Source: Bacillota bacterium (lineage in GTDB: Bacteria; Bacillota; Sulfobacillia; JAJZYS01; JAILZS01). From it: 38,469 nucleotides of DNA. Of this stretch, positions 24,316 to 32,457 are shown one piece after another. The notes below the pieces were generated by a model. It was not told the origin of the DNA and did not search any database. It saw nothing but the letters and a program-made list of their open reading frames with translations. Position 1 is the first letter of the stretch; each line of letters starts with the position of its first letter. Location of the stretch: contig JAILZS010000002.1 of NCBI GenBank assembly GCA_023512375.1, forward strand, positions 66,659 through 105,127, given 5' to 3'. Both the position numbers and the translations under genes were made by a program.

Positions 24316-25667
24316 CGTTCCACTCCTGCCATGGAATCCACTTTCGGCTGCCTCGAGCCCGACTCCGGAACCCCGACTCCGGCGCAGACCAATCCCGCGC
24401 GACCGAGCTCGGCCCGGTCGAGCAGGTTGTGCGCATCCACCACGGCGGTGCCGCGCATGACCTGCCGCATCTGCACCCAGTCGAGGGCGCGAAACTCGGG
24501 CCAGGGCGTGGCCAGCAAAACGGCATCGGCCCCGGCGGCCGCCTGATAGGGATCTGCGCACAGCGCGATCCTGCTGCCGGCCAACTCGGGACGTGCGGAA
24601 TCGGTCACCCGGGGATCGTAGGCCTGCAGGGTTGCACCGGCGTCCGCCAGCCGCCGGGCCAGCTCCAGTGCGTGCGAACGGCGCAGGGTGCTTGTACCGG
24701 GCTTGTAGACCAAGCCGAGCAGAGCGATCCGCCGCCCGGAAAGTTCCCCGTCGAGCAACCGCCGCAGCTTTTCCACCAACGCGGACAACTGGGTCTGATT
24801 GACGGCGATGACAGCATCGAGCACCCGCGTGGGCCTGCCGTTGCGTTCGCCGAGCCGCCGCAGCGCCTGGACATCGCGACCGAGCGTGCCGCCGGCGAAC
24901 CCGGGCCCGGGACTGAGGAAGGCCTGCGGACCGATCCGACGGTCGGTGCGCAGCGCACCGACAACGTCGCGGATATCGGCTCCCGCCACTTCCGCCAGGG
25001 CGGCCAGCTCGTTGGCAAAGCTGACCGAGGTGGCGAGAAAGGCGTTGGTGGCGTGTTTGGCCAGTTCGGCACTCTCCCAGCTCATGACCAGCCGCTCGCC
25101 CGGAATCCCGCGGTAGAGCGGCTCCAGTTGTTCAGCCGCTGCACGACTCTCCGCACCCACCACGATGCGGTCGGGCCGGGCAAACGTCTCCAGCGCCTGT
25201 CCGAGTCGCAGATTTTCCGGCTGACAGAGCAGCGTGAGCTCCCGGACGGGAGCGCGGGCGAGCATTTCCGCCGCCAGCCGACGCGTGGTGCCCACCGGCA
25301 CCTGACTCATCAGCACCACAGTCAGCGGGGCGCGCGCCTGCGCGGCAATCGCTTGCGCGGCGCGTTCGATGGGTCGAAGGTCGCTGCCGTCGGCATTGTC
25401 CACCGGTGTGTCGAACGTGATGAACGCCGCGTCGATCGTGTCCAGCGCGCGGGCTACGTCTGCGGTGAAGGCCAGCCGACCCGTGCCGAGCTCGTGCCTC
25501 AGCAGTTCCTGCAGCCCCGGCTCGAACAGGGGTGGCTCACCAGCCGCCAGCCGGGCGATCACAGCGGCGTCAAAATCGGTGCCACATACGCTGTGCCCGA
25601 TCTGGGCCAGCGAACCCGCCACCACGCAGCCCAGGTGCCACAGGCCAAAGACCGCTATGCGGGCCAT
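24312..25667 (-). CDS. UDP-glucose/GDP-mannose dehydrogenase-family protein lacking the catalytic cysteine
   Basis: A 451-residue protein with the three-domain layout of UDP-glucose 6-dehydrogenases. The N-terminal Rossmann domain starts MARIAVFGLWHLG. The central domain has ELAKHATNAFLA with K204 and N208, and E151 in QPENLRLGQAL. The C-terminal UDP-binding domain has LGLVYKPGTSTLRRSHALEL. In active enzymes the catalytic loop reads GFGGSCFPKD; here it is GFAGGTLGRD, so the nucleophilic cysteine is T261. Without it the second oxidation to the uronic acid should fail. The protein may perform a single oxidation, bind substrate, or act on another sugar. GGAG six bases before the ATG at 25667 supports the start. 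It overlaps hddA by 13 bases and the SDR gene by four. Confidence 0.86.
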   Translation of the reverse strand: MARIAVFGLWHLGCVVAGSLAQIGHSVCGTDFDAAVIARLAAGEPPLFEPGLQELLRHELGTGRLAFTADVARALDTIDAAFITFDTPVDNADGSDLRPIERAAQAIAAQARAPLTVVLMSQVPVGTTRRLAAEMLARAPVRELTLLCQPENLRLGQALETFARPDRIVVGAESRAAAEQLEPLYRGIPGERLVMSWESAELAKHATNAFLATSVSFANELAALAEVAGADIRDVVGALRTDRRIGPQAFLSPGPGFAGGTLGRDVQALRRLGERNGRPTRVLDAVIAVNQTQLSALVEKLRRLLDGELSGRRIALLGLVYKPGTSTLRRSHALELARRLADAGATLQAYDPRVTDSARPELAGSRIALCADPYQAAAGADAVLLATPWPEFRALDWVQMRQVMRGTAVVDAHNLLDRAELGRAGLVCAGVGVPESGSRQPKVDSMAGVER

Positions 25668-26731
25668 GGTTCGCTCCGAGCGACTGTCTCCACATCGGAC
25701 TGCACGACCGGCGGCACACACACACCGGTCGAGAAGCCCCCATCGAGAAAGTTCACCAGCACCTTCGACCCTTCGAAATCGAAGCCGTAGCGCATTTCGC
25801 GCAGTCCGGCCCTGCGCATCGCCTCGCGCAGCCGCTGGTGTTGACGTTCGGTGTAGAACAGAAAGAAACCGCCACCGCCCGCCCCGGACAGCTTGCCGCC
25901 CAGCGCGCCGTGGGCGCGCGCCAGCTCGTAGAGGGCGTCAAAGCGGGGGTTGGTGACCTTGGCCGAAAGCCGCTTCTTCATCTGCCAGTGGCGGTCGAGG
26001 GCCAGTCCGAAGCTGGTCAGATCGCCCGCCTGAATCCATTCCAGAATCTGCCAGCCCATCTCCTTGATGCGGTCCAGGTTGCTGAGCACGACGTCACTGG
26101 CTGCGGCCGCAGCGCGACTCTGCTCGGCCAGAATGTCCAGGGCGCTGCGTTCCGTGCCGGTGTAGAACAGCAGCATGTTGCGCCGCAACTCCTCGAGGGT
26201 TTCCTCAGACACCTGGGCCGGGCGCACGGCCACGCAGCCATCGGGTGCGATCTCCAGCACGGTCAGCCCGCCGAAGGCGGCCATGTACTGATCCTGCTTG
26301 CCGATGGGCTTGCCCAGGATTTCGATCTCCAGGTGGCAGGCTTCTTCGGCCAGATCGGCCGGGCCCAGCGGACGGCGCTGCAAGGTGTGCAGCGCGTTCA
26401 GCAAGCCCACTGCGTAGCAGCTCGAGCTGCCCAGCCCAGTCCCGGCCGGCACATCGGCCATCGAGACAATCTCCACCCCGCGTTCGATCCCGACCAGTCG
26501 CAACGCCTCGCGCGCGATGTCGTGCTCGAGCCGATCCCGGTGCGGAACGATCTCCGTGCGCGTGTATTTCACCCGCACCAGATCGTCCACGACCGGCCGG
26601 TTCAGATTGATCACCATGTACTTGTTGATCGCCGCGGCAAAAACGAACCCGCCCCGCTGGCGGTAGTACGCCGGCAGATCGGTGCCGCCGCCGCCAAGCG
26701 TGATGCGAAACGGTGTACGGGTGACAATCAT
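25655..26731 (-). CDS. hddA: D-glycero-D-manno-heptose 7-phosphate kinase HddA (GHMP kinase)
   Basis: Phosphorylates heptose 7-phosphate at C1 with ATP to give the 1,7-bisphosphate used by GmhB. The 358-residue protein starts MIVTRTPFRITLGGGGTDLP, the hallmark of HddA and related GHMP sugar kinases. The ATP-binding motif PAGTGLGSSS is at 95-104, GKQDQYMAAFGGL holds the catalytic aspartate region, and GGKLSGAGGGGFFLF is the third GHMP motif near 277-291. Length and motifs match HddA of GDP-heptose pathways; L-fucose or arabinose kinases are less likely. The ATG overlaps the stop of the epimerase gene (ATGA), with a GGAGG 13 bases upstream. The partner guanylyltransferase HddC is not visible in this window. 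Confidence 0.9.
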   Translation of the reverse strand: MIVTRTPFRITLGGGGTDLPAYYRQRGGFVFAAAINKYMVINLNRPVVDDLVRVKYTRTEIVPHRDRLEHDIAREALRLVGIERGVEIVSMADVPAGTGLGSSSCYAVGLLNALHTLQRRPLGPADLAEEACHLEIEILGKPIGKQDQYMAAFGGLTVLEIAPDGCVAVRPAQVSEETLEELRRNMLLFYTGTERSALDILAEQSRAAAAASDVVLSNLDRIKEMGWQILEWIQAGDLTSFGLALDRHWQMKKRLSAKVTNPRFDALYELARAHGALGGKLSGAGGGGFFLFYTERQHQRLREAMRRAGLREMRYGFDFEGSKVLVNFLDGGFSTGVCVPPVVQSDVETVARSEPWPA

Positions 26732-27873
26732 GACCCGAGCGGCACCTCCCGGGCAGAGGGTGTGGCCGTGACCAGCACGCCCGTGCGCCGCATTTCGTTG
26801 GCGGCCTCCTCGGCCGTGCCCGGCAGCTCGCCTTGCTCGCGCACCCAGGCCACATAATCGCGAAGGATCTCCTCGGCCCCGTACTGCGGCGCCCAGCCGA
26901 GCGCCCGCAGCTTCGCCGAATCGGAGATCGTGTGGCGGGTATCCCCCAGACGAAAGTCGCCGCGGAGAACCGGTGCAATCGCCGCCTCGCAGGCTTGCGC
27001 GGCCAGCGCGGCAAACTCAAGCACGCTGGTTGCCCGCTGTCCGCCCACGTTGAACGCCTGAAAGGCCGCCTCCGGATGCTCCCAGACGAGCAGATTCGCA
27101 CGGGCCACATCGGCCACATGCACGTAGTCGCGCAACTGGCGGCCGTCTTCAAACACCACCGGCGGCTGGCCGCGCAGCAGCCGCTGGACAAAGATCCGGC
27201 AGATGCCTGAATAGGCATTCCAGAGCGAGTTCCGCGGACCCTGCACGATCGAATACCGCATCGCGACGACGGGAATGCCCAGCCGCCGGCCGAGCTGAAA
27301 TCCCAGCAGTTCGGCGGCGTACTTCGAGATCCCGTAGGCGGTGTGCGGGTGGACGACGGATTCATCCATGGGCACCGGCTCCAGATCCGCACCGCACTGC
27401 GGGCAGGGGTGCTCCCACAGGCCGGTGCGGAGCCGGGCCAGCGGGCGCGCAGCCGGGTAGAACACGCCATGCTCGGCGCAGCGGTACTTGCCTTCGCCAT
27501 AGACGGCTTGCGATGAGGCCAGCACCACCTTTTCGACCGGCACCTTCCGTGCTGCGATCACTTCGAACAACAGGGCGGTCGAAACCGCGTTGACGTGCAC
27601 GAAGGTGGAAAAATCAGGCTGGTAGTCCTGGTAAGCTGCCAGATGAAAGACGCCGCGCACGCCGTCCAGGGCCCGCTCCCAGGCCGTGGCGTCGCGCACA
27701 TCGCCGGCCACCCGTTCGACGTCGGCGGGCAGCCAGGCGGGCCAGCCGCGCGGGTGCACCCGCGGCTGGAGATTGTCGAGCACGCGCACCCGGTAGCCGC
27801 GCGCAAGCAGCCGATCCACCGTGTGCGAACCGATAAAACCGGCACCGCCGGTGACCAGGATCGTCTCCGCCAA
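26728..27873 (-). CDS. NAD-dependent sugar epimerase with zinc-ribbon insert (dTDP-rhamnose 4-epimerase-like)
   Basis: An extended SDR of 381 residues. TGGAGFIGSH is the Rossmann motif; the catalytic residues are the serines in LASSQAVYG (about 118-126), Y180 and K184. Between the catalytic serine and tyrosine lies an insert with C132-x2-H135 and C157-x2-C160 (in WEHPCPQCGADL), which looks like a small zinc-binding ribbon. As I recall, such an insert occurs in epimerases annotated as dTDP-L-rhamnose 4-epimerase. Here the substrate could equally be a heptose nucleotide. Initiation is odd: GTG at 27879 sits directly against GGAGG, while TTG at 27873 has that GGAGG six bases upstream. I therefore chose TTG. 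The gene's stop overlaps the hddA start. Confidence 0.85.
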   Translation of the reverse strand: MAETILVTGGAGFIGSHTVDRLLARGYRVRVLDNLQPRVHPRGWPAWLPADVERVAGDVRDATAWERALDGVRGVFHLAAYQDYQPDFSTFVHVNAVSTALLFEVIAARKVPVEKVVLASSQAVYGEGKYRCAEHGVFYPAARPLARLRTGLWEHPCPQCGADLEPVPMDESVVHPHTAYGISKYAAELLGFQLGRRLGIPVVAMRYSIVQGPRNSLWNAYSGICRIFVQRLLRGQPPVVFEDGRQLRDYVHVADVARANLLVWEHPEAAFQAFNVGGQRATSVLEFAALAAQACEAAIAPVLRGDFRLGDTRHTISDSAKLRALGWAPQYGAEEILRDYVAWVREQGELPGTAEEAANEMRRTGVLVTATPSAREVPLGS

Positions 27874-27913
27874 TTCCACCCTCCCAATGCGCCGAAGCGT
27901 GTCCGACCCCCGG

Positions 27914-29374
27914 TTAGTAGGCCCCGCGCCCGCGCAGCACGGCGGGGATCGTCTTCAGCAAGATCCAGCAATCCAGCCCGAGCGAGGCGCGGCGGATGTA
28001 TTCCAGGTCCAGTTGCACCCAGTGGTCGAAGTCGCGGATTTCATTGCGACCGTTGATCTGCCACAGGCAGGTCAGCCCGGGCTTGACCGAAAGCTTGCGC
28101 CGCTGCCAGAACGCAAACCGCGCCGCTTCTTCGGGGAACGGCGGTCGCGGCCCGACCAGGCTCAGGTCGCCGCGCAGCACACTGACCAGTTGCGGCAGCT
28201 CATCCAGGCTGTACCGGCGCAGCCAGCGACCGAGCCGCGTCACCCGCGGATCGTTGCGCATCTTGAACACCGGCCCGTTCATCTCGTTCGCCGAGGCCAG
28301 ATCGGCTTTGCGGCGGTCGGCATCGGGTACCATGGTGCGAAACTTCCAGCTCGTGATCGGCCGGTGGTTGCGTCCGAGCACCCGCCAGCGGTAGAGAACC
28401 GGCGCGCCGGGATCGCTCAACTTGATCGCCACTGCAATCGCCGCCAGCAGCGGCGACAGCAGCACCAGCAGCACGGCTGCACCCACCAGGTCCATGACCC
28501 GCTTGGTTAGACGAAAGGCCTGGCTCCAGCGCACCGTCGAGACCACCGCCACCGGCTGGCCGAGGAAGAACTCCACCGAGACCCGCGGGTCGGCCATCGA
28601 GTAGCCTGCCTGATGAAGCTGGAAATCCGGCAGCACCACCACGCGCAGTCCGAGCTCGACCGCGGCGGCAATCCGCTCGCTGGCGTTCGGCACCAAGGCC
28701 AGGGGCAGGGCAAACACCACCAGATCCACCGCCTCGCGAGTCAGAACCGAATCCATTGCCTCGGTGCTGCCCAGCACCGGCACCCCTTCGACCGTAGCGC
28801 CGGTGGGCCACGGCTCCGGATCGAGACAGCCGACGAGGCAGTAGTCGGCGTCCTCGGCTTGGCGGGCGCGGCGGATGAACTCCCGCGCCCGTTCCCGCGT
28901 GCCCACGACCAGCACCCGCGGCACGTTGTAGATGTGCGCCCGACGCAGTGCGAGCAGCCACAGCACCAACCAGCGACCCGCCAGCGAAACGGGAATGTAG
29001 AGCAGACAGAAGCCGAACAGGATCAGCCGACTTACCCCGACCAGCTTGGCGGCAAAGATCACCACCGCCAGACCGGCCAGTCCGAACGCAGTCGTGCGCA
29101 GCGTACGCTGCACCACCCGCCACCAGGCCAGCCGCGTGCGCCCGTACAGACCGGCCTGGGCGGCCAACCCAACCCAGAGCGGCAGAATCAACAGCAGCAG
29201 CCAGGCGTGTTCGGAGAAACGTCCCGGGTCAACGCTCTCGGTACGCAACCACGGCCGGTAGAGCGGCAGCAGCCGGTAGGAGAGATAGAAGCTGGCCGTG
29301 ATCCAGAGCAGATCCGTTCCCAGCAGCAGATACCGGGCGGTCCCTCCACCCGTGATGGCAAACGGCTGTCGCAT
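27914..29374 (-). CDS. Polyprenyl-phosphate sugar-1-phosphate transferase (EPS initiating glycosyltransferase, WbaP/WcaJ type)
   Basis: Starts repeat-unit synthesis by moving a hexose-1-phosphate from a UDP-sugar to undecaprenyl phosphate at the inner membrane. The 486-residue protein has four N-terminal hydrophobic segments (about 15-35, 57-75, 95-112, 117-140) and a Rossmann-like central domain beginning PRVLVVGTRERAREF. Another membrane segment lies at about 290-315. The C-terminal catalytic domain has SWKFRTM, RYSLDELPQLVSVLRGDLSL, VGPRPPFPEE and KPGLTCLWQINGRNE. These match the bacterial sugar transferase family. Its donor sugar cannot be read from sequence. The ATG at 29374 has GGAGG six bases upstream. 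It lies 24 bases from the transaldolase gene. Confidence 0.93.
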   Translation of the reverse strand: MRQPFAITGGGTARYLLLGTDLLWITASFYLSYRLLPLYRPWLRTESVDPGRFSEHAWLLLLILPLWVGLAAQAGLYGRTRLAWWRVVQRTLRTTAFGLAGLAVVIFAAKLVGVSRLILFGFCLLYIPVSLAGRWLVLWLLALRRAHIYNVPRVLVVGTRERAREFIRRARQAEDADYCLVGCLDPEPWPTGATVEGVPVLGSTEAMDSVLTREAVDLVVFALPLALVPNASERIAAAVELGLRVVVLPDFQLHQAGYSMADPRVSVEFFLGQPVAVVSTVRWSQAFRLTKRVMDLVGAAVLLVLLSPLLAAIAVAIKLSDPGAPVLYRWRVLGRNHRPITSWKFRTMVPDADRRKADLASANEMNGPVFKMRNDPRVTRLGRWLRRYSLDELPQLVSVLRGDLSLVGPRPPFPEEAARFAFWQRRKLSVKPGLTCLWQINGRNEIRDFDHWVQLDLEYIRRASLGLDCWILLKTIPAVLRGRGAY

Positions 29375-29398
29375 CCTGTCCCTCCGCCGGCTCGCCGC

Positions 29399-30091
29399 CT
29401 AGCTGCGGCCGGCCGCGCGCGCGGCGAACTCGGCCAGTGCCCGTTCGGCATCGGCATTGAAGCCGCGCACCGTCTCCCGGCTGTACTTGTGATCCACCAT
29501 GCGGGGCAGAAACTGCGGCGGAATGGTGATGATGTGCGCCCCGGCCAAGGCCGCCAGTTGCACGTCCAGCACGGTGCGGATGCTGCCGACAATGATCCGC
29601 GCCGGATGCGCCCAGCGATCCAACCAGTCGCGCAGGTTGCGGATGACTTCCGACGGATTCCCGCCTTCATCGGCCATCCGGCCAGCGAACAGACTGACGT
29701 AGCTGGCGCCCGCCTTCGCCGCCAGCAGGGCCTGATTGAAGGAAAGAATCGCCGTACAGTTGACCGCAATCCCCTCCTGGGACAGCCGGTGCACCACGCT
29801 GAGGCAGGAGAGGCCATCCTGGTTGATCACCGGAACCTTGACCACCACGTTCGGGGCCCAGCGGGCCATGGCGCGCCCCTGGCCCAGCATCTGCTCGGGA
29901 TCGTTGCTCGTCACCTCGACCGAAACCGGACGCGGGTCAAGCAGCCGGCACAGCCCACGCGTGCCCTCTTCCAAGTCATAGAGGCCGTCGCGCACGCAGA
30001 TGGACGGATTCGTGGTGACCCCGTCCACCAGGCCGTGCGCGAGCCACCGCTCGATTTCCTGGCGGTTGGCGGTATCGAGAAAGATCTGCAT
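29399..30091 (-). CDS. Transaldolase (TalC/MipB-type)
   Basis: A 230-residue Schiff-base aldolase/transaldolase of the short type. MQIFLDTANRQEIERW and VTTNPSI (25-31) form the substrate phosphate region, and the Schiff-base lysine is K85 in VVVKVPV. The strands NCTAILSFNQALLAAKAGA and YVSLFAGRM are family-typical. Transaldolase converts fructose 6-phosphate and erythrose 4-phosphate to sedoheptulose 7-phosphate and glyceraldehyde 3-phosphate; a fructose-6-phosphate aldolase role is the alternative. In an EPS operon with three heptose genes it probably raises the sedoheptulose 7-phosphate supply. The ATG at 30091 has GAGGG about seven bases upstream. It lies 37 bases from the tyrosine-kinase gene. 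Confidence 0.92.
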   Translation of the reverse strand: MQIFLDTANRQEIERWLAHGLVDGVTTNPSICVRDGLYDLEEGTRGLCRLLDPRPVSVEVTSNDPEQMLGQGRAMARWAPNVVVKVPVINQDGLSCLSVVHRLSQEGIAVNCTAILSFNQALLAAKAGASYVSLFAGRMADEGGNPSEVIRNLRDWLDRWAHPARIIVGSIRTVLDVQLAALAGAHIITIPPQFLPRMVDHKYSRETVRGFNADAERALAEFAARAAGRS

Positions 30092-30128
30092 CGCACACCC
30101 TCACATCACGAGCGAGACCGCAGTGACC

Positions 30129-32456
30129 TCAACGGCCGTCTGCACCGGCGGCGCCTTCCGTCGTGTCCGCCTCCCGTCGCTCATAGCGGTAGTAGGAGTA
30201 GGAATACGCGTCGTCGAAGCGAGCATCGAGCTGATTCAGCACCACACCCAGCAGGTGTCCGCCCACACTTTCGATTGCGGCCCGGGCCCGCTGCGCCCGT
30301 TCGCGTGGAGTGGCTCCGGCCTTGACGACGAGCACGACACCCTCCACCAGGGTGGCCAGCACGCGACTGTCGGACACATGCAGCACAGGCGGCGAATCCA
30401 CAATCACGATGTGGTACTGGCGCGCCGCTTGCTCCAGCAGCGCCGGCATGCGCTCGCCGCTGAGCAACTCCGCGGGTTTCGGCGGAACCGGGCCGCAGAC
30501 CAGCACATCCAGACCCCGCACGCCGGTCGGCTGCACCACCTCCATCCACTCGGCCCGACCCGACAAGTAGCTGGACAAGCCCTGCTCCCGCCCCAGCTCG
30601 AAGGCCAGATGCACCGAAGGCCGACGCATATCCCCGTCAATCAGCAGAACGCGCTGGCCGAGCTGGGCCAGTGAAATCGCCAGGTTGGTGGAGATGGTCG
30701 TTTTGCCTTCGCCCGGCAGTGCACTGGTCACCAACAGGGTCCGCGGGGGGCGGTCGGCCGCCGAAAGCAGCACCGAGGTACGCAGACTGGTGAAGGCTTC
30801 GGCCAGCGCCGCATGCTCCTGCTCCGGCCGATCAATGCGCAGCCAAGGGCTCGCGCCGAGGGCCGGCTTCCCGTTCGGCTTCTGCGTGCGACGCCCGACC
30901 CAGGTCCCGCCGGGAAGCTGAGGGAGCCGTCCATAGACGGCACCGCGCCGACCGTCGAGTGAATCCTCGGCCGGGATGAACGCCAGCGTAGGAATCTGCA
31001 GATACCGTTCGATCTCTTCGGTACTTTTGAGCGAGTTGTCTACGGATTCGGCCAGCAGCGCGGCTCCGATTCCCAGTCCGAGCCCGAAGACCGACCCCAG
31101 GATCAGATTCAGCAGCAGGTTCGGCTTGACGGGCCGACGCGGCGGCGTGGCCCGGTCCACAACGCGGATGTTCGACGATTTCAGGCCCGAAGAGACGCCG
31201 GCTTCCTTCAATCGCTGCAACAGGGCCTCGTAGAGCTGTCGGTTGGTTTCCACTTCGCGCTTGAGGATGTTGTACTGCACCGAGCGCTCGGCCATCTGGT
31301 TCCGCCGCTGCTGCTGTTCGGCAAAAGTGCGCACCAACAGTTGCTCCCGGGCCAGCGCCGCGCGGTAGGCATTGCCGATGCGCTCGGCCATGCGCGTCCG
31401 TTCGGCGGTCAGCAGTTGCTCGAGCTCTGCGATTTGGTTGTCGAGCTGGCGCACGCGGGGATACTCCCCGGTGAACAGCGTGGCCAGTTCAGCTCGTTCG
31501 CGCCGCAGATCGGCCAGCCGCACCAGCAGGTCTTCGACCACCTGGCTCTCCTCGCCGGGCAGCGCATGGAAATGTCCCGCCTCGACCAGCCGATAGCGGG
31601 ATTCCCGCTCGAAGCGCTCGGCCTGCGCCCGGATCAGCTCCCCCTGCAGTTGTCGCAGCCGTTCGTCCAGGATGTGCTCAGGCTGCCCCTCGCGCGTCTC
31701 CAGGAACAGCAGACCGTTCTCTTGCGCGTACCGTTGCAGCTCCTCTTCGGAATGCTCCAGTTTCCGTTTCAGCCCGTCGAGCTGCTGGCCGAGCCACTCG
31801 CTGGCCTTCTGGGCGGCCTGCCAGCGCAACTCCAGACTCTGGTCAATGTAGTTGTCGGTCAGCGCATTGACCACGGCCGCGGCCAGCTCCGGATCGTGCG
31901 ACTGAAAACTGATCTCCACCAGCCGGCTGCGCTTGACCGGAGTGATCGCCAGCCGCTGGTGATAGCTGGCCAGGGTGGTCTCCAGGGTGTCCGACCCGGG
32001 GAGCGGTTCGGGTCCGCTGTCCGCCGACACGGTGCCGGCAGCGGACGCGGCCGGGTTGAACTCCGGAATGCGATCCAGGCGCAACTGCTGGATCACGCGC
32101 CGCGCCAGGGCGTCGCTGCGAAGCACCTTGTACTGGGTTTCTAGATAGGTGTCCGAGACCGTCTCCAACTCAAACAACTCTTTGACGGTCAGAAAATTCG
32201 GATTTTCTTTCTCGATCTCGATCAGCCCGCGGGCTTCAAACACCGGCTGCATCTTCAGCGTGCCGATGAGCACCAGCAGCCCGACCGTGACGAACAGGGT
32301 CAGCACCGTCCAGCAGCGCTTGCGCAGCACGCGCCAGTAGGCCAGCAGGTCGAGCACGGCCTCGCGCTGGCTGTCGGCAGTCTGTGGGACCGGCAACTGG
32401 CCGCGTACGATTCCAGCTGCGGTGCGGTGTCGGACCAACGGGTGTGCTTCGTTCAC
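30129..32456 (-). CDS. Polysaccharide co-polymerase with tyrosine autokinase domain (Wzc/GumC-BY-kinase)
   Basis: A 775-residue inner-membrane protein controlling EPS chain length and export. TM1 lies at about 48-68 and TM2 at about 447-468, with a long Glu/Arg-rich coiled-coil stretch (about 205-420) forming the periplasmic part. The cytoplasmic BY-kinase domain has Walker A SALPGEGKTT (K585), Walker A' LLIDGDMRRP and Walker B VIVDSPPV. The tail ends with a tyrosine cluster, YSYSYYRYER, the usual site of autophosphorylation. The adjacent Wza-like exporter and the CpsB-type phosphatase at 34714 complete the regulatory set. I chose the GTG at 32456, four bases after GGAGG, which overlaps the stop of the exporter gene; an upstream TTG at 32474 lacks this signal. 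Confidence 0.93.
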   Translation of the reverse strand: MNEAHPLVRHRTAAGIVRGQLPVPQTADSQREAVLDLLAYWRVLRKRCWTVLTLFVTVGLLVLIGTLKMQPVFEARGLIEIEKENPNFLTVKELFELETVSDTYLETQYKVLRSDALARRVIQQLRLDRIPEFNPAASAAGTVSADSGPEPLPGSDTLETTLASYHQRLAITPVKRSRLVEISFQSHDPELAAAVVNALTDNYIDQSLELRWQAAQKASEWLGQQLDGLKRKLEHSEEELQRYAQENGLLFLETREGQPEHILDERLRQLQGELIRAQAERFERESRYRLVEAGHFHALPGEESQVVEDLLVRLADLRRERAELATLFTGEYPRVRQLDNQIAELEQLLTAERTRMAERIGNAYRAALAREQLLVRTFAEQQQRRNQMAERSVQYNILKREVETNRQLYEALLQRLKEAGVSSGLKSSNIRVVDRATPPRRPVKPNLLLNLILGSVFGLGLGIGAALLAESVDNSLKSTEEIERYLQIPTLAFIPAEDSLDGRRGAVYGRLPQLPGGTWVGRRTQKPNGKPALGASPWLRIDRPEQEHAALAEAFTSLRTSVLLSAADRPPRTLLVTSALPGEGKTTISTNLAISLAQLGQRVLLIDGDMRRPSVHLAFELGREQGLSSYLSGRAEWMEVVQPTGVRGLDVLVCGPVPPKPAELLSGERMPALLEQAARQYHIVIVDSPPVLHVSDSRVLATLVEGVVLVVKAGATPRERAQRARAAIESVGGHLLGVVLNQLDARFDDAYSYSYYRYERREADTTEGAAGADGR

Positions 32457-32457
32457 C

